Virus record (IMG/VR): IMGVR_UViG_3300032053_002905
Location: 1 to 29,511 of that record
Reading direction: 5' to 3' (one strand)
Source: a virus
Length of the DNA stretch: 29,511 nucleotides
Below, piece after piece: positions 15,070-22,146 of this stretch; position 1 is the first letter of the stretch; the number at the start of each line of letters is the position of its first letter. The notes under the pieces were generated by a model. It saw only the letters and a program-made list of their open reading frames with translations, ran no database searches and was not told the DNA's origin. The translations under genes and the position numbers were made by a program.

Positions 15070-16128
15070 TTAGTTTCTAAAAGTGTTGACGTAGAGAACG
15101 CCATTGTAGCCTGAACCATTGACAACGATCAGGGCGATGGCGCCGCCAACCACGCCGGACTTATTCCCGATGCTATGGCCGCAGATACTCTCGTCCGCCG
15201 CATAGAATATGGCGGTGTTGCCTGAACCAGCTATGTTCCCGCCAATTCCAAAGGCGTAGACGTTCGCCGGTTGAGCAGTCATGATGCACTCTGCTTTCAG
15301 CCCATAGATCGCGGTTGCCGTTGCATAGTCCACGACGGCCCCAGCGTAGATGCCGTTGTTCTGGGCTACCATTTCGTATTTCCCAGCAGGCGCATCGAAG
15401 GTCGTAGCCAGGTTGAGCCAGATACCGCCGCCGTAGACCCAGTTACCAGTCTGGACACCACCTGCGGTAGCATCGAAGTAGCAGGCAATACCCACATCGT
15501 TAGTGCCCGCTCCGGCTGTGGCCTTAATCTGTAATGCCGAACTGCCAGCCGGAACCGCATCGTTAGTGAGTAGCAGAGTATCAACGCCCGCGTTGATAAT
15601 ACTCGGCCCCCAAACTAAGTTGCAATCCAGGCTGTCACCAAAGTAGAACTCCTCAAGGTCGCGTACCCAGTTGTCAACAGGAGACCAATGCACCTTGACA
15701 GCGATTCTCTCTATGTTGCCCGGGGTAGCAATGATTCCCAGGGCATACCCGAATGGGACTTGAGTAGCTCCGGTAGCGATCTTACTGACTACGGCGGTTA
15801 CGTTGTTAATGTAAAGCACATCTCCGCCGCCTACTGCGATATTGCCTCCATCATCGGCGGCGACAACATCTACAACCCAGATGCCCTCTGTGTCGATGGC
15901 TACCAGGTCGGTTGCAGCCTCGGCGGATGTAAAGGCTATCCCAACTCCGTGCCCTTCCGTAACGTCAAAGACTACGGGATTGCCTTTGTCGACGAACCCG
16001 CCGACATTGCCCGCTTTGTGAATTAACTCACTCTCTAGAAGAGTGACGTGTCTACCCTCATAAGTAGACGAAATCTCGTCGCCTTCTGCTAAGGCGTCTG
16101 CGACTGGGTATACTCCGAATGCTGGCAT
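15070..16128 (-). CDS. Capsid decoration protein (DUF2190-like) with long C-terminal extension
   Basis: The first roughly 155 of 352 residues match the upstream neighbour: EGDEISSTYEGRHVTLLE..LIH, then VAIDTEGIW, FGYALGII and IAVKVHW. This is the beta-barrel decoration fold that sits on capsid symmetry axes (DUF2190-like). After NWVRDLEEFYFGDSLD come about 190 further beta-rich, Gly/Ala-rich residues (for example GNWVYGGGIWLNLATTF) with a jelly-roll look and no match I can name. AGGAGG lies just before the ATG. The extension may project from the capsid surface. Confidence 0.75.
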   Translation of the reverse strand: MPAFGVYPVADALAEGDEISSTYEGRHVTLLESELIHKAGNVGGFVDKGNPVVFDVTEGHGVGIAFTSAEAATDLVAIDTEGIWVVDVVAADDGGNIAVGGGDVLYINNVTAVVSKIATGATQVPFGYALGIIATPGNIERIAVKVHWSPVDNWVRDLEEFYFGDSLDCNLVWGPSIINAGVDTLLLTNDAVPAGSSALQIKATAGAGTNDVGIACYFDATAGGVQTGNWVYGGGIWLNLATTFDAPAGKYEMVAQNNGIYAGAVVDYATATAIYGLKAECIMTAQPANVYAFGIGGNIAGSGNTAIFYAADESICGHSIGNKSGVVGGAIALIVVNGSGYNGVLYVNTFRN

Positions 16129-16160
16129 TTATTTACCTCCTGATTTATTTTCTGTTACCA

Positions 16161-16676
16161 CTACGGCCCGAATATCCACCACATCCACCACGGGCCGCCC
16201 CAATGTACCTTGACGGCAATTATCGCAGGGTTTGGTAATGGATCGCCTCCCCCGTCTACCAACTCGTCAATAGACTGGAGTGCATACCCAAATACCGACC
16301 CAACACTAGGGTCTTCTGTGATAGTACCGTCCCACCAGTCAATAAACAGCGTTTGTCCTACATACACAGGCCCGAATAGGTCGCTCGTGTTTATCACCAT
16401 GAGACGCCAGATGCCTTCTGTATCAATCGGTACGACCTCAGTGACTGCCGTGGCTGTTTTCAGTGCAACCCCAACCCCGTCAAAGAAACACACCGGGTCG
16501 CCCTTGCGAACAAAGTCATCGCCGTTGGCGTCGGTGTTGTCGGGGTGGATTAAGTTTTCCTCCATCACCATTACGTGACGCCCCTCATAGGTTGAGGAGA
16601 TTTCTTCTCCCTCTTGCCCGTAGGGGTTGTAATAGGGTTCTAGAGGGCTTCTGCCTGCTATTGGTCCTCCGTTCAT
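16161..16676 (-). CDS. Capsid decoration protein (DUF2190-like), short paralogue
   Basis: This 171-aa protein shares with the next gene EGEEISSTYEGRHVMVMEENL, VPIDTEGIWR, a FGYALQSI strand and IAVKVHWG. It ends in an unusual Trp/Gly-rich tail, GGPWWMWWIFGP. Its ATG overlaps the stop of the preceding 64-aa gene (ATGA). Tandem decoration genes between protease and capsid suggest a two-component head surface. Confidence 0.75.
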   Translation of the reverse strand: MNGGPIAGRSPLEPYYNPYGQEGEEISSTYEGRHVMVMEENLIHPDNTDANGDDFVRKGDPVCFFDGVGVALKTATAVTEVVPIDTEGIWRLMVINTSDLFGPVYVGQTLFIDWWDGTITEDPSVGSVFGYALQSIDELVDGGGDPLPNPAIIAVKVHWGGPWWMWWIFGP

Positions 16677-16867
16677 CGCACACCTCCGCCCCTGAGTTTC
16701 ATGGCCTGCAATGTCTTTGTTCTATTCTCAGTCAAGGCTGTGCGTTTGTCAGGGTATGGGCATTCCTCAAGAGTACATTCCCTCGGAACGCCAATGTATT
16801 TACTGACCTTCAGGCTGTCGCACCGTATCATGCGGCAAAAGTTCCATTGCCTTGTGGATAGTTTCAT
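16673..16867 (-). CDS. Small Cys-containing hypothetical protein, 64 aa
   Basis: The ATG at 16867 has GGGAGGTAG upstream. The product is basic with Cys at residues 11, 16, 31 and 36 (in FCRMIRCDS and RECTLEECPYPDK), enough for a small zinc site but without a named fold. It fills the gap between protease and decoration genes, with an ATGA overlap into the next. Function is unknown. Confidence 0.6.
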   Translation of the reverse strand: MKLSTRQWNFCRMIRCDSLKVSKYIGVPRECTLEECPYPDKRTALTENRTKTLQAMKLRGGGVR

Positions 16868-16870
16868 AGA

Positions 16871-18505
16871 CTACCTCCCTGCTACCGCCGTCTCAGCCTG
16901 TGCGTCATTCATTCCTAAGCGCATAAATGACTCTTTGAGCGCCTTCCTATCGGCGTCGGGATCGGACTTGGTTGCACCCATGCCCTTGACCTTCCCTGTT
17001 TCTTTCAAGGCGTTCACATAGTCGATCTCAGCCTTGATTGCCTCAGTAATGCCCTCGGCAACCTCAACCCCAGCGAACTTCTCGGCAATCCTCTTCTTGG
17101 CAGCTTCCGGCAGTTCTGATTTGCTTATGGCTTCGTCGATTACAGACTTGGCTTCAGCTATTCTTTGTGCCTTCTCCGCCAGGGTGATCTTACCCTTCAG
17201 CTCGCTTAACTCTGTGGTCAATGTGGCATTGCTGGTTTCAAGTTCCTTAACCTTTTCGTCTTGTTCCATGTGCCTTTTAACCTCCAATTTATATTTTGTC
17301 TCTACTTCACTTTCAATAAGTTTTACCAGGTCGGCACGCCTCTCCTTGAGGGTGTCCAGGTTCACCAAGTCCACATCCAGGGTAGACTCGGCCTCGTATA
17401 GCCGCACGCCGCCTCCGGCCCCGGCCTCGGTCACAAAGTCAACAGACCTTGCCCTCACTATTCTCTCAATTACATTGGTCTTGACACCATCGATAGTGCC
17501 CTTCGAGGCTGTGCCTATTGCATTGATTGATACGCCAATGTCAGCTAACATTCCCTTATCCCTTAATGTGGCAAGCCTTTCCTGCATCCACGGCTCCACC
17601 ACAACCGCCTCTCCTATTACAGTCCCGGCCTTATCGACATGGACATTCTTGAGGGTTGCTACCCAATCCCGTACTGACCTCTCGGGGCGGTTCTTCTCAT
17701 CGGCTTCGCTGGGGTGGTCGGCATACATTTTCACGTTTTCAAATACGCCGAAATCCCTACCCAATATCTCAGCCGGGTAATATCTCTCCTTGCTGGTATT
17801 GAGTCCGGGCTTGATAACCACGATCTGAGCATTGCCTTTACTGCCAATGGTCGCCTCGGTTAAGGGTATGTAATCCGCTATTACAGTCCTTTGCATATTC
17901 GCCTCCATTACCCACTTTGGAATTTCCGTATCTTCAATGCCGAGTTTGCTATACTCGGTTCTTATCTTCCTCTTAACGGCCGGTAAGTCGGCAGAGGTTA
18001 TAGCCACCTTCTGCCCCCGGAATCCGCCGGGTGATAGAGCCGCTGCCGCCCGCCCCAACTGCGCACGGGTGACTTTCTTTTCCGCGTCTTCCCATAAGCG
18101 TAACTTCCAGTCGGAGGGCTTCGAAGCGTCAGGCACATAGGCAAAAGCCTCGGCAGGATATCGCACACCGTCCTCAGTCTTGTAAGCAGCTTGTTCCTTG
18201 AGCCACATGAGTATTGCATCGGCTTCCTGCATGGAGGCCGCTAGTTGCTCATCCTGGGGCGTCCCATCGGCTAACAAGGCGCCGCACTCAGCGATAAAAG
18301 CCTTAACCCTGCTATCCTCGACCTTGTTCCGTTTACCCGCCTCTTGGATTATCCCGGCATACTTCGCCTGTAGGGACTCGTTCCAGCGGGAATAACATAC
18401 TGCCGTGCGTTGCTTCTCGTCCGGGAACTCAGTTGCCAAATCACTCATGCAACGCTGCATGAAGTCTCCCTGCTTCTCGTCGGACGCTGGTTTCGTCAAT
18501 GGCAT
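16871..18505 (-). CDS. Prohead protease with C-terminal scaffold-like region
   Basis: The product is 544 aa. Residues 11-45 (KQGDFMQRCMSDLATEFPD...CYSRW) and 130-185 (KVTRAQLGRAAAALSPGGFR) are conserved lead-in regions seen before phage head proteases. The protease region holds YADHPSEAD (261-269, with a candidate catalytic His264) and GVSINAIG (324-331, candidate Ser326), then RSVDFVTEAGAGG (353-365). Residues about 380-470 are a Lys/Glu-rich coiled coil, and the end is helical and acidic/basic mixed, as in scaffolds. A single chain that first scaffolds the shell and then self-cleaves is the simplest reading. CAGGAGGCAACC precedes the ATG. Confidence 0.85.
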   Translation of the reverse strand: MPLTKPASDEKQGDFMQRCMSDLATEFPDEKQRTAVCYSRWNESLQAKYAGIIQEAGKRNKVEDSRVKAFIAECGALLADGTPQDEQLAASMQEADAILMWLKEQAAYKTEDGVRYPAEAFAYVPDASKPSDWKLRLWEDAEKKVTRAQLGRAAAALSPGGFRGQKVAITSADLPAVKRKIRTEYSKLGIEDTEIPKWVMEANMQRTVIADYIPLTEATIGSKGNAQIVVIKPGLNTSKERYYPAEILGRDFGVFENVKMYADHPSEADEKNRPERSVRDWVATLKNVHVDKAGTVIGEAVVVEPWMQERLATLRDKGMLADIGVSINAIGTASKGTIDGVKTNVIERIVRARSVDFVTEAGAGGGVRLYEAESTLDVDLVNLDTLKERRADLVKLIESEVETKYKLEVKRHMEQDEKVKELETSNATLTTELSELKGKITLAEKAQRIAEAKSVIDEAISKSELPEAAKKRIAEKFAGVEVAEGITEAIKAEIDYVNALKETGKVKGMGATKSDPDADRKALKESFMRLGMNDAQAETAVAGR

Positions 18506-18529
18506 GGTTGCCTCCTGAAATAGGGTAAT

Positions 18530-18578
18530 AAAAAAAGAACGATAGACAAACTGGTTTCCCAGTGTGCCTATCGTTCTT
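18530..18578 (-). terminator. Strong intrinsic terminator, about 20-bp stem with GAAA loop
   Basis: On the minus strand CTATCGTTCTT (18545-18535 read 5'-3') closes a stem opened by AAGAACGATAG (18578-18568); the inner part ACTGG-GAAA-CCAGT continues it to about 20 bp with one mismatch and one G-U pair. A run of T follows. The GAAA tetraloop appears only on the minus strand. It lies 25 nt before the protease start, inside the head operon. Confidence 0.85.
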
Positions 18579-18584
18579 CGATTT

Positions 18585-18667
18585 GGCTAGTATGGCTAGT
18601 GCAGGTCGGGGATTCCTGCTTTTCTATCTTTCGATAGCGTCCAAACCCTTTCTACCAACTAGCCATA
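18585..18667 (-). ncRNA. Predicted three-helix structured RNA upstream of the terminator
   Basis: On the minus strand TATGGCTAGT (18667-18658) pairs perfectly with ACTAGCCATA (18600-18591), a 10-bp outer helix. Inside are CTATC-GAAA-GATAG (18637-18624) and GCAGG, 9-nt loop, CCTGC (18619-18601), the latter stacked directly on the outer helix. A 20-nt single strand (18657-18638) holds GGG, which could pair with CCC in the 9-nt loop. A second ACTAGCC copy (18591-18585) offers an alternative partner for the outer helix. There is no gene here. It could be a leader switch, a small RNA or a packaging-related RNA; no known class fits. Confidence 0.55.
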
Positions 18668-18677
18668 TTAAAATCAT

Positions 18678-18773
18678 CTATTCTGTTTGGCGGCATAAAT
18701 CTGGCGCTATTTGCCGAGCGATTGCAGCAACTTCTGTCGGGCTTGGTATGATCGTCTCATCTTGTGCTTCCAT
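18678..18773 (-). CDS. Small protein, 31 aa
   Basis: The ATG at 18773 has TAAGGAGG seven bases upstream, an excellent site. The frame reads MEAQDETIIPSPTEVAAIAR, then QIAPDLCRQTE and TAG. It follows the 52-aa gene by 12 nt and precedes the structured RNA. The strong ribosome site and tight spacing support a real gene; function is unknown. Confidence 0.6.
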   Translation of the reverse strand: MEAQDETIIPSPTEVAAIARQIAPDLCRQTE

Positions 18774-18785
18774 AAAGGTTCCTCC

Positions 18786-18944
18786 TTAATCTAATTTTAT
18801 CGTTCTCTCCACTGTTACCAATGTAATCTTCCCAGCTCGTAGTTGCAACTTTAACGAGCCGTAGTCAATCGGCCACTTTATGTTATCGAGTTGCCTCTTA
18901 AGTTCGACATCCTGCGGATTGATTATCTCAAGTCTGTCTGTCAT
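18786..18944 (-). CDS. Small phage protein, 52 aa
   Basis: The ATG at 18944 overlaps the stop of the head morphogenesis gene (ATGA). The frame encodes MTDRLEIINPQDVELKRQLD, then NIKWPIDYGSLKLQLRAGK and ITLVTVERTIKLD. The composition is that of a small folded protein with a helix followed by strands. Position next to the gp7-like gene is common for small unnamed head proteins. A strong AAGGAGG for the next small gene overlaps its stop region. Confidence 0.72.
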   Translation of the reverse strand: MTDRLEIINPQDVELKRQLDNIKWPIDYGSLKLQLRAGKITLVTVERTIKLD

Positions 18945-19543
18945 TCCTCACCTTTCAGCATCACCGGCGCTAGGGCGCACCTGCAAGATGGATGAGCGGG
19001 CGGTCTTTCATGCCCGCTTGAGAATATGTGGTCTATCGGCACAATGCCCTCTGCCTCGTTATCTTCGCATATCTCACAAGGATCGTAAGTTACCCATTCC
19101 TTGCCCGTGATCCCCATATCGTCAGCCCTATCCAGAAAGGCTTGCTCGAGGGCGTCGCAAGTCTCTGTGCGGGCTATCATCTCCGACCTAGCCTTGTTCA
19201 TATCGTCAAAACTATTCCGTATGTCCCTTGCCAGTCCTGGAATACCCCGCTTTTCCTCTATCGCATTGCCGATAACCTCTGCCAGCCGCGCCTTTGTTTC
19301 CTCATTCAGCCCTGTAACCAGCGTTGCGCAGTGTTTGGTCGCGTAGTCAATAGCCTCTTGTATGGGCGGGCCCTCGAAGAATATCGGCCTGTTAGTCAGT
19401 TTAGTCCTGCCCCATTGTACCATCTGCGCCGAGCCTCTAAGATACGCCGTGGCAACATAGCCGTTTAGCCGTGCCTGTAGACTGTCAGAGAAGGCGGCAA
19501 GGATAGGGGCTAGGAAGTTGTCAAGGTCGCTTGCTAAAGTCAT
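18941..19543 (-). CDS. Phage head morphogenesis protein (SPP1 gp7 / Mu gpF-like)
   Basis: This 200-aa protein follows the portal, the usual place. The C-terminal region has the family signature: RSEMIARTETCDALEQAF, then WVTYDPCEICEDNEAEGIV and GHERPPAHPSCRCALAPV, with the Cys pair and final HPxCRC motif. The family joins a few copies to the portal and helps DNA ejection or head assembly. Compared with typical members near 250-400 aa it is short and lacks most of the N-terminal portal-binding part. It overlaps the preceding small gene by 23 nt. Confidence 0.85.
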   Translation of the reverse strand: MTLASDLDNFLAPILAAFSDSLQARLNGYVATAYLRGSAQMVQWGRTKLTNRPIFFEGPPIQEAIDYATKHCATLVTGLNEETKARLAEVIGNAIEEKRGIPGLARDIRNSFDDMNKARSEMIARTETCDALEQAFLDRADDMGITGKEWVTYDPCEICEDNEAEGIVPIDHIFSSGHERPPAHPSCRCALAPVMLKGEE

Positions 19544-19706
19544 TCAGTTTACCCTTCTCCCTATAACCTTTGACAGGGTTTCCCCGTTTCTTATTCTTCC
19601 AGTACCCCAGGCTGGATAATTCTCTTTTGAGTACCTTGTAGAGTACCTGGCTTCTGTGTAGGTGTTTTATCTCTCTGGTTAGTTGCTCCAGGTCTACCCT
19701 GCTCAT
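19521..19706 (-). CDS. Small basic helical protein, 61 aa
   Basis: The product, from MSRVDLEQLTREIKHLHRSQ to KLNDFSKRP, is Lys/Arg-rich with one amphipathic helix and a basic tail. Its 3' end overlaps the head morphogenesis start by 23 nt, so it may carry coupled translation into that gene. No strong ribosome site is seen. Function is unknown. Confidence 0.55.
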   Translation of the reverse strand: MSRVDLEQLTREIKHLHRSQVLYKVLKRELSSLGYWKNKKRGNPVKGYREKGKLNDFSKRP

Positions 19707-19712
19707 TTGCCA

Positions 19713-19742
19713 ATGTTATCATTAGGCGGCTCTTAATGTCAA
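19713..19742 (-). promoter_or_regulatory. Possible internal sigma70-like promoter
   Basis: On the minus strand TTGACA (19742-19737), an 18-nt gap and TAACAT (19718-19713; 4 of 6 matches to TATAAT) lie in the 37-nt gap before the 61-aa gene. The -35 is perfect and the -10 weak. It could boost head genes, but the start site would lie at or just inside the next gene's ATG, which weakens the case. Confidence 0.3.
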
Positions 19743-19743
19743 G

Positions 19744-19938
19744 TTACTCCACTTTGACGTTGCTATAATAGATCCTCTCCAGCGTGCCCCAGTCAAGCGC
19801 CTGATCGAGTGCCCGAAAGTACCTTTGCAGCTCCCGCTTTAGCCCTTCCTCTATTTTTTGATTTGCGGGGTTTTTGAGGGACGCTGGCATCTCCGACTCC
19901 AGGAGCTGGACTATCTGGTTCAACTCTTGCAGTATCAA
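19744..19938 (-). CDS. 64-aa helical ORF, possibly the C-terminal part of the zinc-finger protein
   Basis: Starting from a TTG that overlaps the portal stop (TTGA), this frame encodes ILQELNQIVQLLESEMPASL, then a charged helix KIEEGLKRELQRYFRALDQA and IYYSNVKVE. It looks like genuine protein sequence. It overlaps the zinc-finger ORF in the frame one base over. Removing one G from the run at 19942-19946 would join the two as CPVCKGKGTLILQEL, which gives the zinc motif a natural ending. So this may not be an independent gene. Confidence 0.5.
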   Translation of the reverse strand: MILQELNQIVQLLESEMPASLKNPANQKIEEGLKRELQRYFRALDQALDWGTLERIYYSNVKVE

Positions 19939-20047
19939 TGTCCCCCTTTCCCTTGCAGACGGGACACCTTATCTGGATTAGCCCCGCCTGGTATTCCAGT
20001 ATCTTTCTCCCCTTGCAGGTCTCGCACCGCATGATTGCCTCCATCAT
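19793..20047 (-). CDS. DnaJ-like CxxC zinc-finger ORF overlapping the portal 3' end
   Basis: This 84-aa frame opens inside the portal gene and reads MRCETCKGRKILEYQAGLIQ followed by IRCPVCKGKGD, two CxxCxG knuckles spaced as in DnaJ-type zinc fingers. Such a paired motif is unlikely by chance. After residue 36 the sequence becomes Pro/Ala/Lys/Arg-rich and no longer looks like a folded protein, while another frame there does. The true product may therefore switch frame near 19942-19946. The 113-nt overlap with the portal is unusually long. Confidence 0.45.
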   Translation of the reverse strand: MMEAIMRCETCKGRKILEYQAGLIQIRCPVCKGKGDIDTARVEPDSPAPGVGDASVPQKPRKSKNRGRAKAGAAKVLSGTRSGA

Positions 20048-21473
20048 TGGGTGAGAGCGCCGCCCTCAACCCTTTAACTGCTAAGTACAATTTCCCTATT
20101 GATTCCTGTTTCGCTAATTCTTCTGGCTGTGGAGGTGTTCCCGGAGGCATCATAATAACCTTGGGTGGGGGTGCTGGCCTGGGATTCGCCTCTATGTCCT
20201 CAAGTACCTCGTTCACGTCATCTATCCCGATTGACAAGAGCGCCTGCTGCATCACGTCCTGGCTAGACAGGAACTCGGGGAATACTCCCGCAATCAATGA
20301 GATGTTCTGCGCTAAGGCACTTTCGTCCGCGGGTGTAATAGAGGGGAATGCCAGGTCTACATAGCGCCTCTCCTCGGGTATGCCCGCGTGCTCTAGCACC
20401 TTGTCAAGTATGTCAATAAATGCGCCTCTCCAGATAGCCTGGTAGGACTGGCACATCTTCATAACGGGTAACTCTACCGTCTTGGCGGTAGCAAGGTTGC
20501 CGATTGAAATATCCCCATAGTATTGCTCAGGCCAGCCCGTAGCCGAGCACACCTGAAGTTTAAGCATTCGCCCGTCCTGATACGCTTGTGTGGCTCCGGT
20601 CTCTGTTTTTATGGGCTGGGTATCTGAACTGAGGTTCTCCACCAGCCATTGTCCGGCCCCGGCCTCCTCTGCCTCAATCTGCGCCTTTGTAGCATTAACT
20701 GTGGACTGTGTGCCTTGCAGTTTAGTGCGCCATGCGAACTTAGACAGCGCCAGCATAATGGCAAGGCGAGCTTTTAGGAATTCCCTGTATGCCTCCATAT
20801 AGCCGATGGCCGGATAGAGATACGAAATTCCGCGCTGTGTTGCAAAGTCGTTTATGCCCAGATGATAGACTAGAGCTTCTTCGGTTGCTGTGATAGACCT
20901 GTTCGTGCTGTCCAGCGTTGCCTCATTCTTCTCATTGCCGAATGCCCTGTAGTATGCCTGTTTAGCCTGACCCTGCTGGTTAGTCCATTCACGGAGGTAG
21001 TACCGCACATCGTCAACATCATCGGGGTTGCTGATTATCTGAGTTATCTCTAACGGGTCTATGCGCCGGATGGTTGCCTCACCCGCAGAACCCAGGAATA
21101 GGGCAAAGAATATCTCTCCGTCAACCAGTAGTTTCTCGCTCGACTTGTGCTGCCCCCGGGGTGACAATACAACGGCGTTCTGCTGCGCATCCCAGAACAG
21201 CGACATAATATCGTGTGCCGGCTCATCATCACACGTCCACGATACGCCAATACCGAAGGCATAGTCAGTCATCAGGTGAACTGACCGGCATCCCAGCGGG
21301 TCTTTGATGGCATAGTAGCGAGCCTTGGCGATGGTGGTCTTGCGTTCCTGGTCGGTTATGATCTGACCTACCGTAGACAGGTTAATCCAGCCCTTATCTT
21401 CCATGCCCAAAAGAGCCTCAACCTCTGTCTTAGTTTCCCATAGAATCTGATTCCATTTATTCAACATCTGCAT
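19935..21473 (-). CDS. Portal protein
   Basis: The product is 512 aa and follows terminase and HNH genes. Portal-type features are the N-terminal RKTTIAKARYYAIKDPLGCR..HLMTDYAFGIGVSW, the DGEIFFALFLGSAGEATIRRIDP strand-rich middle, YHLGINDFATQRGISYLYPA, the helical SATGWPEQYYGDISIGNLATAK, and a Pro-rich C-terminus (NPRPAPPPKVIMMPPGTPPQP). It should form the 12-subunit ring through which DNA passes. The start overlaps the HNH gene by 17 nt; an internal ATG two codons later is also possible. The last 113 nt also carry a zinc-finger frame. Confidence 0.88.
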   Translation of the reverse strand: MQMLNKWNQILWETKTEVEALLGMEDKGWINLSTVGQIITDQERKTTIAKARYYAIKDPLGCRSVHLMTDYAFGIGVSWTCDDEPAHDIMSLFWDAQQNAVVLSPRGQHKSSEKLLVDGEIFFALFLGSAGEATIRRIDPLEITQIISNPDDVDDVRYYLREWTNQQGQAKQAYYRAFGNEKNEATLDSTNRSITATEEALVYHLGINDFATQRGISYLYPAIGYMEAYREFLKARLAIMLALSKFAWRTKLQGTQSTVNATKAQIEAEEAGAGQWLVENLSSDTQPIKTETGATQAYQDGRMLKLQVCSATGWPEQYYGDISIGNLATAKTVELPVMKMCQSYQAIWRGAFIDILDKVLEHAGIPEERRYVDLAFPSITPADESALAQNISLIAGVFPEFLSSQDVMQQALLSIGIDDVNEVLEDIEANPRPAPPPKVIMMPPGTPPQPEELAKQESIGKLYLAVKGLRAALSPNDGGNHAVRDLQGEKDTGIPGGANPDKVSRLQGKGGH

Positions 21474-22146
21474 TGGTCCTTTGCTTGATCTGCCATTGGA
21501 GTAGTTTAATTTGTTTGGTTTGGGCTTCTACCGAAGATTTGAGTTCGAGTATTTGTCTATCCCTGCCATCAATCAACCCCTTCTTGTAACCATCTTTGTA
21601 ACCTCGTGTGTGTTCTAGCCGATGATCTGAGGCGGTGGTCAGGACTAAATTTTCAATGCGATTATCTGCGCGAACCCCATTTTTGTGATGCACGACTTCC
21701 CAAGTGTGGAGACAACGGCCTAGATGCTTCGCCACCACAAGGCGGTGTTCGCCAACATAGCCACGTTTGGCCATAGGGCGGAAAAAGTCATCAGTCAAAA
21801 CGCGAACCATGACATAGCCGTCTTTTGCTTTATATCTACCACCATTCCAACGGCCATTCTGTTTGCCGCTACGTCCTTTGCTTAGAATAGTTTGGCTAAT
21901 TTTAATTCGTACTGCCTCTGGCATTTTGCGCCCTATATGACCACAATGTGTACACCTTAGACTACGGAGGCCGCCATGTGTTTTTAAAACCCATCTTCCC
22001 TTGCCGCATATTTCACAATGATGATATTGATAGCGGCCATGTCCTTTATGTCCCAATGTCTTAGATGTGGCTATATCCCCTTCTTGAGCCTCAACCTCGC
22101 TGGTAGACTCCCGGAAAGCCCTGCGCAGTTCGCTCATTATCGTCAT
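21457..22146 (-). CDS. HNH endonuclease with N-terminal zinc finger
   Basis: The product is 229 aa. A four-Cys finger (Cys44, Cys47 in HHCEICGKGRWVL; Cys65, Cys68 in LRCTHCG) is followed by a NUMOD3-like segment (KMPEAVRIKISQTILSKGRS, about 74-93) and an HNH domain with GEHRLVVAK (His134), VVHHKNGVRADNRIENLVL (His153, His154, Asn156, Asn166). A Lys/Gln-rich helix ends the chain. Zinc finger plus NUMOD3 plus HNH is the make-up of free-standing homing endonucleases; phage HNH proteins next to terminase can also help packaging. The ATG overlaps the terminase stop (ATGA). Confidence 0.85.
   Translation of the reverse strand: MTIMSELRRAFRESTSEVEAQEGDIATSKTLGHKGHGRYQYHHCEICGKGRWVLKTHGGLRSLRCTHCGHIGRKMPEAVRIKISQTILSKGRSGKQNGRWNGGRYKAKDGYVMVRVLTDDFFRPMAKRGYVGEHRLVVAKHLGRCLHTWEVVHHKNGVRADNRIENLVLTTASDHRLEHTRGYKDGYKKGLIDGRDRQILELKSSVEAQTKQIKLLQWQIKQRTNADVE

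Noticed and set aside
17034-17780. Plus-strand 248-aa open frame opposite the protease gene
   Set aside because: It is a Ser/Leu-rich shadow of the coding strand; the protease frame holds clear family motifs.
18585-18667. tRNA gene
   Set aside because: An acceptor-like stem and a GTTGGTAGA stretch suggest a tRNA at first sight, but the T-loop is 9 nt without TTCGA, the anticodon-like arm has a 4-nt GAAA loop and no D-stem forms.
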